Below the pieces are notes generated by a model that was not told the origin of the DNA, ran no database searches, and saw only the letters and a list, made by a program, of their open reading frames with translations. A DNA stretch of 14,006 nt from assembly GCA_019308625.1 (NCBI GenBank), contig JAFDHU010000094.1, positions 1-14,006 on the forward strand, written 5' to 3'. The translations under genes were made by a program, and so were the position numbers. This DNA is from Deltaproteobacteria bacterium (GTDB lineage: Bacteria; Desulfobacterota; Desulfobaccia; Desulfobaccales; 0-14-0-80-60-11). Positions 1 to 8,691 of the stretch are shown here, piece after piece; within the stretch, counting starts at the first letter, position 1, and the number at the start of each line of letters is the position of its first letter.

Positions 1-1869
1 GAAGGCGCCTGGGCTTACAACTTTTCCGCCGGCCCGGCCCTGGCCGATACCCCGGTGTTCGCCGCGGCCCTGTTGCCCCTGCGGTTCGCCGCCCTGGACC
101 AGCGCCGGGAGGACTTGGCCGCCCTGCTCCTGTCCCCCTATTTTCCGGCCCTCCGGCCGCATCAGCCCGCTTTGGCCTTATGGGACCGCGTCTTTCGGGA
201 GCGGCGCCTGACCCAGGGCTGGGAGCCCTTGCGGGCCGCGGTGGAGAGCGAGTTCCCTTCTCAGACCGACCTTTTAGACCTCTTGGAGCAGGCCTTCGGA
301 ACCCTGGCCGGCCCGCCCCGTCCCTGCCGCTGCTGGCTCACCGACCTGCAGGAGTGCTGGCGGCGGCTGGGCTTCCCCGGCGAGTTAACGGGGGCGGAAA
401 GCCTTCCCCATCGCCGCCTGCTGGACCTGCTGGAGGACCTGCATCAGGGCCTGGGAGAGGAAACCCTGACCGCCCCGGATTTCCTGCAATGGCTGGCCCA
501 CGGGGCCCGGGAGGTCATCCTGCCCGGGCCGGGCATTCAGGACGCCGGCTTCCAGATCCTGGGCCTCCTGGAGATGCGGGGCCTGGATTTTGACCGGGTG
601 CTTTGCCTGGGGATGAACTCCGGCAACCTGCCCGCCCCGCCCCGGGTGCTGGTGCTCCTCAGCCCTGGGGAAAAAAACCGGGTGCTGGGAGGGACCTTTG
701 CCTCCCAGCACAAATTTGCCGCCGACCTTTACGCCAATCTTTTGGGGTGCGCCCCCCGCCTGACCCTGACCCGCCCCGTGCGGGTGAACGACGAAGAGCA
801 GGTGGCCACGCCCCTTTACCAGGGCCCCTGGCAGAAGGACCGCCAGTGGCGGCCCATCTTCAGCCGGCCCCAGCCGGCCTGGCTCCTGGCTCCGGCCGTG
901 CGGGCTGTTTTCACCTCGCCACCGGAGGGCTTGACTCCCCCGCTCCCTGATGCGACCGTTGGTCTGCCCCTGCCCCCGGAACTGCATGTGACCCAGTTGC
1001 AGACCGCCTTGGCCTGCGCCTGCCGCTTCCTGTTTGAGGTGCTGCTGGGCCTTCGGGAACTGCCCGACATTGAGGCCGGTCTTCCCCCTCTGGACCGGGG
1101 TATCCGGCTCCACCAGGTGCTGGCCCGCTTCGTCAAACGCTACCACGAGGTGCTGGTCCACAAGGGCTGGCAGGACGAGGAAGCCCGGCGGCTCCTGGAA
1201 GACATCGTGGGCGAACTCCTGGGCTCCTGTCTCCCCGACCCCCATTGGGAGGCGGAAAAGGACCGCTGGCTGGGCCGGGAAGGCCACTCCCCCGGGGTGC
1301 TGGATGCCTGGCTGGACCTGGAGAAGGAGCGTTATCAGCAAGGCTGGCGCTGGCTCAAGGTGGAGTGTCCCTTTGCGGGCCTGACCCGGGAGGGCTGGCC
1401 CTTCTCCCTGAAGGGCCGCATAGACCGGGTGGACTATCATGAAGATTGCCGGGAATTACTGGTGTGGGACTACAAAAGCGGCAGAATCCCTCCCGCCAAG
1501 GGCGTGTTTGAGCGTCTGGAGGACATCCAGCTTCCCAGCTACCTGGCGGCCCTGAAGCAGGAGCTGGCCCAGGAAATCGGGGCCGCCTGCCTGCGGGCCG
1601 GCTTTATCGGCCTCAAATCCACCCGGGATGAGCATCTGGGGCATCAAGACTTCGGCAAGACTCCGGAAGCCTGGGAACAGTTGCTGCAGGCTTGGGAGGA
1701 GCTGGTGGGCGCTCTGGCCCGGCGTCTGGCGGCCGGCGATTTCCGCCCCGACCCCCGGCCCGCGCCCAAGGGCAACCATCAAGGCGCCTGTGAATATTGC
1801 TCCTACCCCCTGCTGTGCGGCTTCAGCCATAGAGAGCCGCCTGAACCGGAGGAGGAAGAGGAGGAATGA
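1..1869 (+). CDS. addB: AddB-like PD-(D/E)XK nuclease subunit with Fe-S cluster motif, 5' partial
   Basis: This is the C-terminal part of the nuclease/inactivated-helicase subunit of an AddAB-type helicase-nuclease, which resects double-strand DNA ends for RecA-dependent repair. The frame is open from base 1, so the true start lies upstream; the GTG at 55 is internal. The visible part begins in a helicase-like region (LCLGMNSGNLP near 600-640). The nuclease domain has GRIDRVD near 1414-1434, a catalytic VWDYKSG near 1465 and a QxxxY motif (QLPSY) near 1529. A Cys at 1015-1017 plus the C-terminal pattern C-x2-C-x5-C (Cys codons at 1789, 1798 and 1816) matches the four-Cys Fe-S staple known in AddB. 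The protein ends in a run of Glu whose codons form the purine-rich ribosome-binding region of the next gene, which overlaps it by ATGA. The family is clear; the choice of AddB over another RecB-like nuclease rests on the Fe-S motif and gene order. Confidence 0.85.
   Translation, partial: EGAWAYNFSAGPALADTPVFAAALLPLRFAALDQRREDLAALLLSPYFPALRPHQPALALWDRVFRERRLTQGWEPLRAAVESEFPSQTDLLDLLEQAFGTLAGPPRPCRCWLTDLQECWRRLGFPGELTGAESLPHRRLLDLLEDLHQGLGEETLTAPDFLQWLAHGAREVILPGPGIQDAGFQILGLLEMRGLDFDRVLCLGMNSGNLPAPPRVLVLLSPGEKNRVLGGTFASQHKFAADLYANLLGCAPRLTLTRPVRVNDEEQVATPLYQGPWQKDRQWRPIFSRPQPAWLLAPAVRAVFTSPPEGLTPPLPDATVGLPLPPELHVTQLQTALACACRFLFEVLLGLRELPDIEAGLPPLDRGIRLHQVLARFVKRYHEVLVHKGWQDEEARRLLEDIVGELLGSCLPDPHWEAEKDRWLGREGHSPGVLDAWLDLEKERYQQGWRWLKVECPFAGLTREGWPFSLKGRIDRVDYHEDCRELLVWDYKSGRIPPAKGVFERLEDIQLPSYLAALKQELAQEIGAACLRAGFIGLKSTRDEHLGHQDFGKTPEAWEQLLQAWEELVGALARRLAAGDFRPDPRPAPKGNHQGACEYCSYPLLCGFSHREPPEPEEEEEE
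1851..1865 (+). promoter_or_regulatory. Ribosome-binding region of addA inside the addB 3' end
   Basis: GGAGGA at 1851-1856 sits 9 bases before the ATG at 1866, and a second AGGAGG (1859-1864) nearly abuts it. The same bases encode the poly-Glu tail of the upstream protein. With the ATGA overlap this indicates translational coupling of the two subunits. Confidence 0.6.
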
Positions 1870-4800
1870 CCCCGCCGCCTGCCGACCAGCCGGTCCGGGA
1901 CCGGGCCCTGGAACCCCGGGCCAGCTTCCACCTGGAGGCGCCGGCCGGCTCCGGCAAAACCTCAGTTTTGCTGGCCCGGTTTCTGACCCTGCTGGCCCGG
2001 GTGGAGGCCCCGGAGGAGCTCTTGGCCCTCACCTTCACCCGCAAGGCCGCGGGGGAGCTGCGGGCCCGGGTGATGCAACTGCTGGCGCCCGGACCCCGGC
2101 CTGACCCTGACTCCGAACTGGAGCGGCAACTGGCGGACCTGGCCCAGCAGGTGTTCCGGCATTTCAGCCGCAAACCCGGCTCCCTCCAGGAAATCCTGGC
2201 CCCGGAGCGCCTGCCGGTCATGACCTTTCACAGCTTCTGCGCCCGGCTGGTGGCCCTGGCCCCCCAGGAGGCCCAGGTGCCCCTGGAATTCCGCCTGCTG
2301 GAAGACCGGGAAGCCGAGTGGCTCAAGCAGGAGGCCCTGGAGGAACTGCGGCGGCGGCTGGCCGCCCGGCCGGCCGGCGATCCGGTGCGCCAGGCCCTGG
2401 TGAACCGCCTGCTGCGCCTGAACAACAACTGGCCCCGCCTGGCCGGGGAGCTGCGCGACCTCCTGGAGCGCCGGGACACCCTCAAGGACTTCCTGGATTT
2501 GGCTGACAAAAGCCGGGACCTGGAGGCCTACCGGGCCCTGATGACTAAACGCCTGGCGGACCTCATCCACCCTGAGCTGGAGGAGCTCAGCCGCCAGTTG
2601 GCGGCCTCCTCCCTGGGAGAGACCTGGCCGGATCTGGTGCCGAAGCTGCGCCAGGCGCATCCCGTGGGGGCCGCCCTGCCCCGGGAGCTGCCCCGGCCCC
2701 GGCTGGAGGACCTGGGAGGCTGGCAGGCTCTGGCCCAGATGCTGCTCACCAAAAACGGCCACAAACGCAAGCAGTTTCCCTCCACCCAGGGCTTTCCCCC
2801 GAAATTTGCCGACTTCCTGGAGGACCTGCCGCCGGAGTTCTTCACCCGCCTGGCCAGCTACCAGAATCTGCCGCCGGAGCTGGTGTATGCCGAGGAAGTG
2901 GCCGCGCTCCACGACTTGGTCCTGCTGCTGTGGGAGGCTTTGACGGTGTACGGCGAGTTGTGCCGGCGCCGCGGGGTCCTGGACTATGTGGAGTTGGAGA
3001 TGGCCGCCCTAAGGCTCCTGGCCGCCGGCCGCCTGACCGACCTGCTCCTGGACTGGCCCCTCAGACACCTCCTGGTGGACGAGTTCCAGGACACCAGCGA
3101 AAACCAGAAAACCCTGCTCTGCCACCTGCTCTCCTTTTGGGAGGACGAACCCGGCCGCACCCTCACGGTGGTGGGGGATCCCACCCAGTCCATCTACGGC
3201 TGGCGCAAGGCCAAACTGAGCCTGTTTCTGGAGTCCCGCCGGGGTTTGCGCTGCGAGTCCGGCTTCACCTTTGCCCTGGAGCCCCTGCGCCTCACCACCA
3301 ATTTCCGGGCCAGCCGTGCCCTTATTTCCTGGGTTAATGAAGTCTTCCAGACCGTGATGGCCGGCCTGCCGGAGCCGGAAAGGTCGGCTTTTCAGTCCGC
3401 CACCCCGGCCCCGGCGGCGGACTCCGGCGAGTGGCCCCATCTGGCCCTGTTCACCGATCCCGATCGGGACGCCGCCCGCCGGGCCGAAGCCCGCTGGCTG
3501 GCCTCCCGTCTCCGCCAGACCCTGGGAGAGCTGCAGGAGGATGAAACGGTGGGGGTGCTGCTGTTCTCCCGCCGGCATCTCAGGGACTATCTGGAGGCCT
3601 TGCAGCAGGCCGGGCTGAACGTCCGGGTGAAGGAAGGCCTCAGGCTGGCTGACAGCCGGGTGGTGCAGCATCTCCACAACCTGGCCCGAGCCTTGGCCCG
3701 GCCTCACGACGACGTGGCCTGGGCCGCCCTGCTGGCCGGGCCCTGGGCCCCCCAGCCGCTGGCGGTGCTGGCCCAGGCCGCCCAGACGCCGGGGGAGCTC
3801 TGGTGCGAGAAGCTCCGGCGCTTCGCGGCCGAGGCGGCCTGCCCGCCGACCCTGCAGCAGGCCCTGGGCGCGCTGCTGCAGGTCTGGCCTCAGACGGGCC
3901 GGGCCCCCCTCCATGAAACCCTGCGGCAGTTTTTGGAAGCAGCCGACGCCTGGAGCGGCATCGCGGCCTGGGAAGGGGCCGCGGGCGCGGCCAATGCCCG
4001 GGCCTACCTGGAGCTGCTGGCCGAGGCTGAGGCCGGGTATCCGGAGGCCACCTTTGCCAGGGCGGACTTTCACCTGGCCGAGGCCTACCAGCCCCCCGAC
4101 CCCCGGGCCCAGGATTCCCCCATTGAGCTCATGACTGTACATGGCGCCAAGGGCCTGGAGTTTGACTGGGTTTTTGTTCCTTATCTGGATTGGCAGCCTC
4201 TCAGGATGGGGGGGCGGACGCCGCCTCCCTTTCTCCTGGAGGAAATCCCCGGCACTTCCACCTACGGCCTGGCTCTGGCCCGGCCTTACTGGGAGAGCTC
4301 TCACAGTCTTCTGTACAGCAGCCTGAAGCGGCTGCAGGACTCCCGCACCCTGGCCGAAGCCCGGCGCCTGTTCTATGTGGCCGCCACCCGGGCCAAAAAG
4401 CGCCTGTATTTCTCGGCGGTATGCCAGCCGGATGCCCAGGGCAGGCTCAAACCCCCGTCAAACAGCCCCCTGGCCTGGTTGTGGCAGCATTACCTGCCCG
4501 AGGAATTCCCTTCCGACCGGCCCGCAACCCTGACGGAGCCGCTGCTGTACGTGGAGGTGTGCCGCGAGGTGCCGCCGGTGGAGGCGCCGCCCGTCCAGCC
4601 GGTGTCCCTGCCTGAGGCCATGAGCTTCACGCCGGAGCCGGCGCCGTACGTCTTGGTTTTCCCTTCACAATTGGCAGAGGCCCCGCCCGCGGCTCCCGCC
4701 GAGACCGAAGCCCGGCCGGACGCGGCGGCCCCTGAAGACCTCTTAGCCCGCGTCCGGGGCGAAGTGATTCATGCCCTCCTGGAGGACGCCTCCCGGGGCC

Positions 4801-5126
4801 TGCCCCTGCCCGGGGCTGACAGTGTGGCCGCGGCCCTGCGCCAGGGCGGCCTGGACCCGGACACCGCCAAGCGCGAGGCCCCGGAGGTGCTGGCGGAGGT
4901 GCAGGCCTGCCTGGCCGACCCCTTCCTGGCGGCCCTGCTCTCCCCGAACCTGCCGGAGGGCCTGAGCGAATGGCTGCTGGAGGACGCCCCGGAGCAGGGA
5001 GTCATCCGCCGGGGCAAGATTGACCGGTTCGCCTGTGACGGGAAAGAGTGGTGGCTGCTGGACTACAAGACCTCCCGGCCGGAGCCGGGCGGGGACTGGG
5101 AAGCCCAGAAGCCATCAACCTGGTGA
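1866..5126 (+). CDS. addA: AddA/RecB-like UvrD-family helicase-nuclease, C-terminus truncated
   Basis: ATP-driven SF1A helicase with a C-terminal RecB-type nuclease, partner of the upstream AddB-like subunit. Helicase motifs in order: Walker A APAGSGKT (residues 25-32, Lys31), LTFTRKAAGELR (motif Ia), VDEFQD (404-409), VVGDPTQSIYGWR (about 435-448), TTNFRAS (about 477), TVHGAKGLEFDW (about 757) and FYVAATRAKKR (about 836). The nuclease domain has RGEVIHALLE (His969), GKID (Asp1053) and LLDYK (Asp1066, Lys1068). The frame then ends at residue 1086 in KPSTW, only 18 residues after the catalytic Lys. The QxxxY motif and final strands normal for this family are missing. A plausible final strand appears in another frame just downstream (see the remnant at 5105-5200), so the gene seems to have a short deletion plus frameshift. 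Helicase activity could survive; the nuclease is probably impaired. The product could also be named RecB-like, but the adjacent AddB-type gene favours AddA. Confidence 0.87.
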   Translation: MTPPPADQPVRDRALEPRASFHLEAPAGSGKTSVLLARFLTLLARVEAPEELLALTFTRKAAGELRARVMQLLAPGPRPDPDSELERQLADLAQQVFRHFSRKPGSLQEILAPERLPVMTFHSFCARLVALAPQEAQVPLEFRLLEDREAEWLKQEALEELRRRLAARPAGDPVRQALVNRLLRLNNNWPRLAGELRDLLERRDTLKDFLDLADKSRDLEAYRALMTKRLADLIHPELEELSRQLAASSLGETWPDLVPKLRQAHPVGAALPRELPRPRLEDLGGWQALAQMLLTKNGHKRKQFPSTQGFPPKFADFLEDLPPEFFTRLASYQNLPPELVYAEEVAALHDLVLLLWEALTVYGELCRRRGVLDYVELEMAALRLLAAGRLTDLLLDWPLRHLLVDEFQDTSENQKTLLCHLLSFWEDEPGRTLTVVGDPTQSIYGWRKAKLSLFLESRRGLRCESGFTFALEPLRLTTNFRASRALISWVNEVFQTVMAGLPEPERSAFQSATPAPAADSGEWPHLALFTDPDRDAARRAEARWLASRLRQTLGELQEDETVGVLLFSRRHLRDYLEALQQAGLNVRVKEGLRLADSRVVQHLHNLARALARPHDDVAWAALLAGPWAPQPLAVLAQAAQTPGELWCEKLRRFAAEAACPPTLQQALGALLQVWPQTGRAPLHETLRQFLEAADAWSGIAAWEGAAGAANARAYLELLAEAEAGYPEATFARADFHLAEAYQPPDPRAQDSPIELMTVHGAKGLEFDWVFVPYLDWQPLRMGGRTPPPFLLEEIPGTSTYGLALARPYWESSHSLLYSSLKRLQDSRTLAEARRLFYVAATRAKKRLYFSAVCQPDAQGRLKPPSNSPLAWLWQHYLPEEFPSDRPATLTEPLLYVEVCREVPPVEAPPVQPVSLPEAMSFTPEPAPYVLVFPSQLAEAPPAAPAETEARPDAAAPEDLLARVRGEVIHALLEDASRGLPLPGADSVAAALRQGGLDPDTAKREAPEVLAEVQACLADPFLAALLSPNLPEGLSEWLLEDAPEQGVIRRGKIDRFACDGKEWWLLDYKTSRPEPGGDWEAQKPSTW

Positions 5127-5200
5127 TTTATTTCACTGCCTGCCGCCAGAAGAAATTAGTCACCAGTCATCAGTATTTTCAAATATCCACTGATCACTGA
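5105..5200 (+). pseudogene. Out-of-frame remnant of the addA C-terminus
   Basis: Two bases forward of the addA frame, codons from 5105 read PEAINLVIYFTACRQKKLV and then run into heptamer-repeat sequence before a TGA at 5198-5200. The LVIYFTACRQKKLV stretch resembles the last beta-strand region of RecB/AddA nuclease domains, where a hydrophobic strand follows the QxxxY helix. It lies immediately after the frame-0 codons for GDWEAQ, with no room for the intervening helix. I infer that it is the displaced end of addA. The similarity is judged by eye only. Confidence 0.4.
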
Positions 5201-5215
5201 TTACTGGTCACTGGC
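5155..5215. repeat. Heptamer-based inverted repeat (NACTGRT units) between convergent genes
   Basis: On the plus strand 5188-5215 is four heptamers in tandem: CACTGAT, CACTGAT, TACTGGT, CACTGGC. On the minus strand 5155-5175 reads as three: TACTGAT, GACTGGT, GACTAAT. A 12-base AT-rich spacer (5176-5187) separates them. The arms can pair as an imperfect hairpin: 5162-5174 against 5196-5208 matches at 12 of 13 positions. The element covers the stop codon and last residues of the PHP gene and lies just after the broken addA end. It resembles the small tandem-heptamer elements dispersed in some bacterial genomes; that it is multicopy here is not visible. It could also act as an RNA hairpin between the convergent genes, but no good T-tract follows. 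Confidence 0.7.
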
Positions 5216-6079
5216 CCCTGAGCCTCCGTATTCCCGCCGTCGCCAGGCCTTCAGGGCCTCCACCATCTCATAGGTGAGCTTGCTCTGGCAGGGAATGCGT
5301 CCCAGCTCCACCTCCGGCTTGTTGTCGCCGTGGAAGTCGGAGCCGCCGGTGATGAGCAGGTTCAGCTCCCGGGCCAGGGCCAGGTAAAGGGCCTCCAGCT
5401 CCGGGCTGTGCTCCGGATAGTAGACCTCCAGGCCGGCCAGGCCCAGGTTTACCAGCTCCCTGAGCAGCGCCCGCAAAGATGCCGGATCGTTCAGACCCAA
5501 AGTAAAGGGATGGGCGAGCACCGGCACCCCTTTGGCCGCCCGGATCATCCCGATGGCCTCCTCCGGCGGAAAGCGGAACTTTTCCACATAGGCCTGGCCC
5601 TGGTTGCCCAGATAGATATCAAAGGCCTCCTGGAGGCTGCCGACATAGCCGGCCTCAAACAGGGCCCGGGCGATGTGGGGCCGGCCTATCTGGCCGCCGC
5701 CGGAGATGCGCTCCACCTCCTCTATCCTTAGGGGGATTCCCAGTTCGTTCAGCTTGGCGATGATCCGGGGATTCCGGTCCTTCCTGGCCTGCTGGAGTAC
5801 CGCCAGGCGCCGGGCCAACAGCTCATTGTCATACTCCAGGAAATAGCCCAGGATGTGCATGGTGCCCCCGGGATAGCGGGCACTGATTTCCACTCCCGGA
5901 ACCACCTCCACTCCGCACTCCTGTCCGGCGGCCACGGCCTCGGCCAGCCCGTCAATGGTATCGTGGTCCGTCAGGGCGATGGCCTTAAGGCCCCGCGCCT
6001 TGGCCAGGCGCACCACCTCCCGGGGCGGCAGGGAGCCGTCCGAGGCGGTGGAGTGGGTGTGCAAGTCAACGTATGCCAT
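5201..6079 (-). CDS. PHP-domain phosphoesterase (RNase AM / YciV-TrpH-like)
   Basis: Predicted metal-dependent PHP phosphoesterase of 292 residues, close to the length of E. coli RNase AM (YciV/TrpH). Members hydrolyse 3',5'-nucleoside bisphosphates or act as 5'-3' exoribonucleases on short RNA. Metal-ligand motifs are all present: DLHTHSTASDG (His7, His9, Asp14), LTDHDT (Asp38, His39, Asp40), PGVEIS (Glu64), His75, GRPHIA (His135), LAHP (His190) and GGSDFHG (Asp248, His250). The ATG at 6079 is fixed by an in-frame TGA three codons upstream; no strong Shine-Dalgarno is seen. It lies 61 bases after pheT on the same strand and is probably cotranscribed with it. The last residues (SDQ) and the TAA stop are encoded by the heptamer repeat, so the original C-terminus may have been replaced; the catalytic core is unaffected. 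Whether the substrate is RNA ends or pAp-like nucleotides cannot be told from sequence. Confidence 0.88.
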   Translation of the reverse strand: MAYVDLHTHSTASDGSLPPREVVRLAKARGLKAIALTDHDTIDGLAEAVAAGQECGVEVVPGVEISARYPGGTMHILGYFLEYDNELLARRLAVLQQARKDRNPRIIAKLNELGIPLRIEEVERISGGGQIGRPHIARALFEAGYVGSLQEAFDIYLGNQGQAYVEKFRFPPEEAIGMIRAAKGVPVLAHPFTLGLNDPASLRALLRELVNLGLAGLEVYYPEHSPELEALYLALARELNLLITGGSDFHGDNKPEVELGRIPCQSKLTYEMVEALKAWRRREYGGSGASDQ

Positions 6080-6140
6080 TGCTGATCAGACTGGGGACGT
6101 GCCGGGATGTAGCTCCTGCAGGCGTCCCGCCCGGGTCCTG

Positions 6141-8528
6141 TTAGCGCAATTCCGCCCCCAGTTCCCGGGCCAAGGCGGCCACCAGCTTCTCCTGATGCCG
6201 ATCCACCGCCTCATCGGTGAGAGTGCGTTCGGGATCCCGGTAAGTGAGATGAAAGGCCAAACTACGTTTGCCCTGGGGGATGGGAGAGCCGGTGTACACG
6301 TCAAACAGGCAGGCCTCCTTGAGCCAAGGCCGGCCATGAGTATACAGAGCCTCGATCACCGCGGCCACCGGTACCGAGGTTGGCAGGACCAGGGCCAGAT
6401 CCCGGTAAACCGCGGGGTAGCGGGGCAAAGGTGTATAAAGCGGCGTGACCGCGACTTGGCAAAGGGCGTCAAAGTTGAGCTCAAACACGAAGACCTGCTC
6501 TTCCAGGTCTAGTCTTTCCGCGGCCGTGGGAGCCAGAGCCCCCAGAGTCCCCAAATCCACGCCTTGGGCGCCCACCCGGGCACCATACAAAAGATAGGGC
6601 GGGAGATTTTCCGGGTGGAAGCTGACCCCGGAAACCTGCAGGCCCTCCAGCAGGGTTTCCACCGCGCCTTTGAGGTCAAAGAAATCCACAGGCGCAGACG
6701 GCGTCAGCCAGGAAGGTTCCTCCCGCTGACCGTACATGACCCCGGCCAGCCAGTGCTCCTCCCGGGGCAGGTCCGCCCCGGGCTGGGGGATAAAAATCTT
6801 GGCGATTTCGTACAGGCGCACCGACTGGGCCAGCCTTTGCACATTGCGCCGCAGGGCCTCCAACAGACCCGGCAACAGAGAGGTGCGCATCAGGGCCTGC
6901 TCTTCGCTCAAAGGATTGGCCAAATGCAGGGGTGCCGGCTCATTCGGCCCCAAAAGAGTAAACAAACGTTCGCCATGAAAGGAATAAGTGATGGCTTCGC
7001 AGAACCCCAGCCCTTGCAGCACCTGGCGGGCCTCGGCCCGGCGGCGGACATACAGCGGGGGCGGCGGGATGTCCACCAGGCCCTCGGGCAGAGTCACCGG
7101 AATCTCCTCGTAGCCGGCTAGGCGGGCCACCTCCTCAATGAGATCCTCCTCCCGCTGCAGGTCCCCACGGTGGGAGGGCACCTGGACCACCAGATGCTCC
7201 CGGTCAAAGGAGAGCACCGGAATATGCAGGTCGCGGAGAATTTCCTCCACCTTCTCCGGAGCCAGATCGGTGCCCAGCACCCGGTTGGCCCGGGACACCC
7301 TCAAGGTCAGGCGAGGCCGGGCCACCGGCCCGGGATACTCATCCAGGCGGCCGGCCAGCACCTTCCCGTCGCCTAAGGCCGCCATAAGCTGGGCTGCCCG
7401 CTCCAGGGCGTGGATGACGCCGTCCGGGTCCACCCCCCGCTCGAAACGATAGGAGGACTCGGTGCTCAAACCCAGGCGCTTGCTGGTGCGGCGGATGGTG
7501 GCGGGGTTAAAATAGGCGCTCTCAATCAGCACCCGCCGGGTGGTCTCGGTCACTTCCGAATCTAGGCCTCCCATGATGCCGGCCAGGGCCACGGGCTTCT
7601 CGGCGTCGCAAATCAGCAGGGTCTCCCCGTCCAGCCAACGCTCCTGAGAATCCAGGGTCAGGAAAGTGCCCTCCTCCAGGCGCGGCAGCCGGACCACGAT
7701 TTCCCCGCCGGCCAGCCGGTCAAAATCAAAGGCGTGCAGCGGCTGGCCCCATTCCAGCAGCACATAGTTGGTAACATCCACCAGATTGTTGATGGCCCGC
7801 AACCCCGCCACTTCCAGACGGCGCCGCATCCAAAAGGGGGACGGCCGCACCGTCAAATCCACCACCAGACGGGCCGCGTAGCGGGGGCAGTGCACCGGCG
7901 CCAGGATGGTGACCTTGGCCGCAGAAGCAATGGGTTCGACGGCTTCTGGAAAACTGACCTCCGGGCGGCGCAGCGGCTGCTTGAGCAGGGCGGCCACCTC
8001 CCGGGCCAAGCCCAGAACACTCAGACAATCCGGGCGATTGGGGGTGACCGCCACCTCCAGCACCACGTCCTCCAGCCCCAGGGCCTCGCCCAAATCCTGG
8101 CCCAGGGGCAAATCCTGGGGGATTTCCATGAGCCCCCGATGATCCTCGGAGAGGCCCAGTTCATCCTCCGCCAGAAGCATTCCTTCGGAAACCACCCCCC
8201 TCAGTTTGACCGCCTTGATTTCCCGGCTCCCAGAAATCACTGCTCCCGGAGGGGCAAAGGGAAAAAGCCGGCCGGCCGCCACGTTGGGGGCGCCGCACAC
8301 CACCCGGTAGGTGCGCCGCCCGTCCGTCACCTCGGTCAGCACCAGCCGGTCGGCCTGGGGGTGGGCCTCCACCTTGGTGACCCGGGCCACCACCACCCCG
8401 GAAAAATCAGGGACGATCCTTTCCACGGCCTCCACCTCCAGGCCGGCCATGGTCAGCTTGTCGGCCAGCTCCTCCGGGGAGACCGTCAATTCCACAAATT
8501 CCCGGAGCCAATTGCATGACAGTCGCAT
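6141..8528 (-). CDS. pheT: Phenylalanine--tRNA ligase beta subunit
   Basis: Beta subunit of the alpha2-beta2 phenylalanyl-tRNA synthetase, cytosolic. It is 795 residues, the same length as the E. coli protein. Domains in order: N-terminal signature NWLREFVEL (6-14); EMAP/OB tRNA-binding fold (about 42-150, with HPQADRL and VVCGAPN); B3/B4 editing domain (about 210-370, with RAINNLVDVTNYVLLEWGQP and FERGVDPDG); B5 domain (about 400-475); a catalytic-like core; and a C-terminal FDX-ACB anticodon-binding domain (about 700-795, RYPAVYRDLALVLP). The ATG at 8528 gives the standard N-terminus although the Shine-Dalgarno is weak (AGAG about 9 bases upstream). pheS is usually immediately upstream, but here the upstream bases hold a promoter and the terminator of an unrelated regulator, so pheS must be elsewhere. 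No Phe-rich leader peptide or attenuator was seen. The PHP gene follows in the same direction. Confidence 0.97.
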   Translation of the reverse strand: MRLSCNWLREFVELTVSPEELADKLTMAGLEVEAVERIVPDFSGVVVARVTKVEAHPQADRLVLTEVTDGRRTYRVVCGAPNVAAGRLFPFAPPGAVISGSREIKAVKLRGVVSEGMLLAEDELGLSEDHRGLMEIPQDLPLGQDLGEALGLEDVVLEVAVTPNRPDCLSVLGLAREVAALLKQPLRRPEVSFPEAVEPIASAAKVTILAPVHCPRYAARLVVDLTVRPSPFWMRRRLEVAGLRAINNLVDVTNYVLLEWGQPLHAFDFDRLAGGEIVVRLPRLEEGTFLTLDSQERWLDGETLLICDAEKPVALAGIMGGLDSEVTETTRRVLIESAYFNPATIRRTSKRLGLSTESSYRFERGVDPDGVIHALERAAQLMAALGDGKVLAGRLDEYPGPVARPRLTLRVSRANRVLGTDLAPEKVEEILRDLHIPVLSFDREHLVVQVPSHRGDLQREEDLIEEVARLAGYEEIPVTLPEGLVDIPPPPLYVRRRAEARQVLQGLGFCEAITYSFHGERLFTLLGPNEPAPLHLANPLSEEQALMRTSLLPGLLEALRRNVQRLAQSVRLYEIAKIFIPQPGADLPREEHWLAGVMYGQREEPSWLTPSAPVDFFDLKGAVETLLEGLQVSGVSFHPENLPPYLLYGARVGAQGVDLGTLGALAPTAAERLDLEEQVFVFELNFDALCQVAVTPLYTPLPRYPAVYRDLALVLPTSVPVAAVIEALYTHGRPWLKEACLFDVYTGSPIPQGKRSLAFHLTYRDPERTLTDEAVDRHQEKLVAALARELGAELR

Positions 8529-8578
8529 AATAATTTACTCTATTCCCTCTTTCCAGAAATCTCAAGTTCTGGGGGATT

Positions 8579-8607
8579 AGTATACACCTGGAGTCCGTGG
8601 CCGTCAG
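8579..8607 (-). promoter_or_regulatory. Predicted sigma-70 promoter for pheT
   Basis: On the minus strand, CTGACG (8602-8607; four of six consensus bases) and TATACT (8579-8584; five of six) are separated by 17 bases. Transcription would start near 8572, giving a leader of about 45 bases before the pheT ATG. It lies just past the terminator of the upstream regulator gene, as expected for an independent unit. Confidence 0.5.
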
Positions 8608-8691
8608 CCTGCGGCTTCGGTTGGGCCAGAATTTTTCCCGGAGCCTCGGGGGCCGCCGGCAGGACGGCCGGATTCCCGCAGCCGGCACCTG

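Noticed and set aside
385..1440. Long open frame on the minus strand (351 codons), and similar ones at 1962-2912 and 3009-4304
   Set aside because: They lie wholly inside clear protein genes, have low-complexity Gly/Gln/Pro-rich translations with no recognisable domain, and are typical of antisense frames in GC-rich DNA.
5155..5215. CRISPR array or attachment site
   Set aside because: The units are 7 bases, contiguous and in inverted groups, without spacers; there are no cas or integrase genes nearby.
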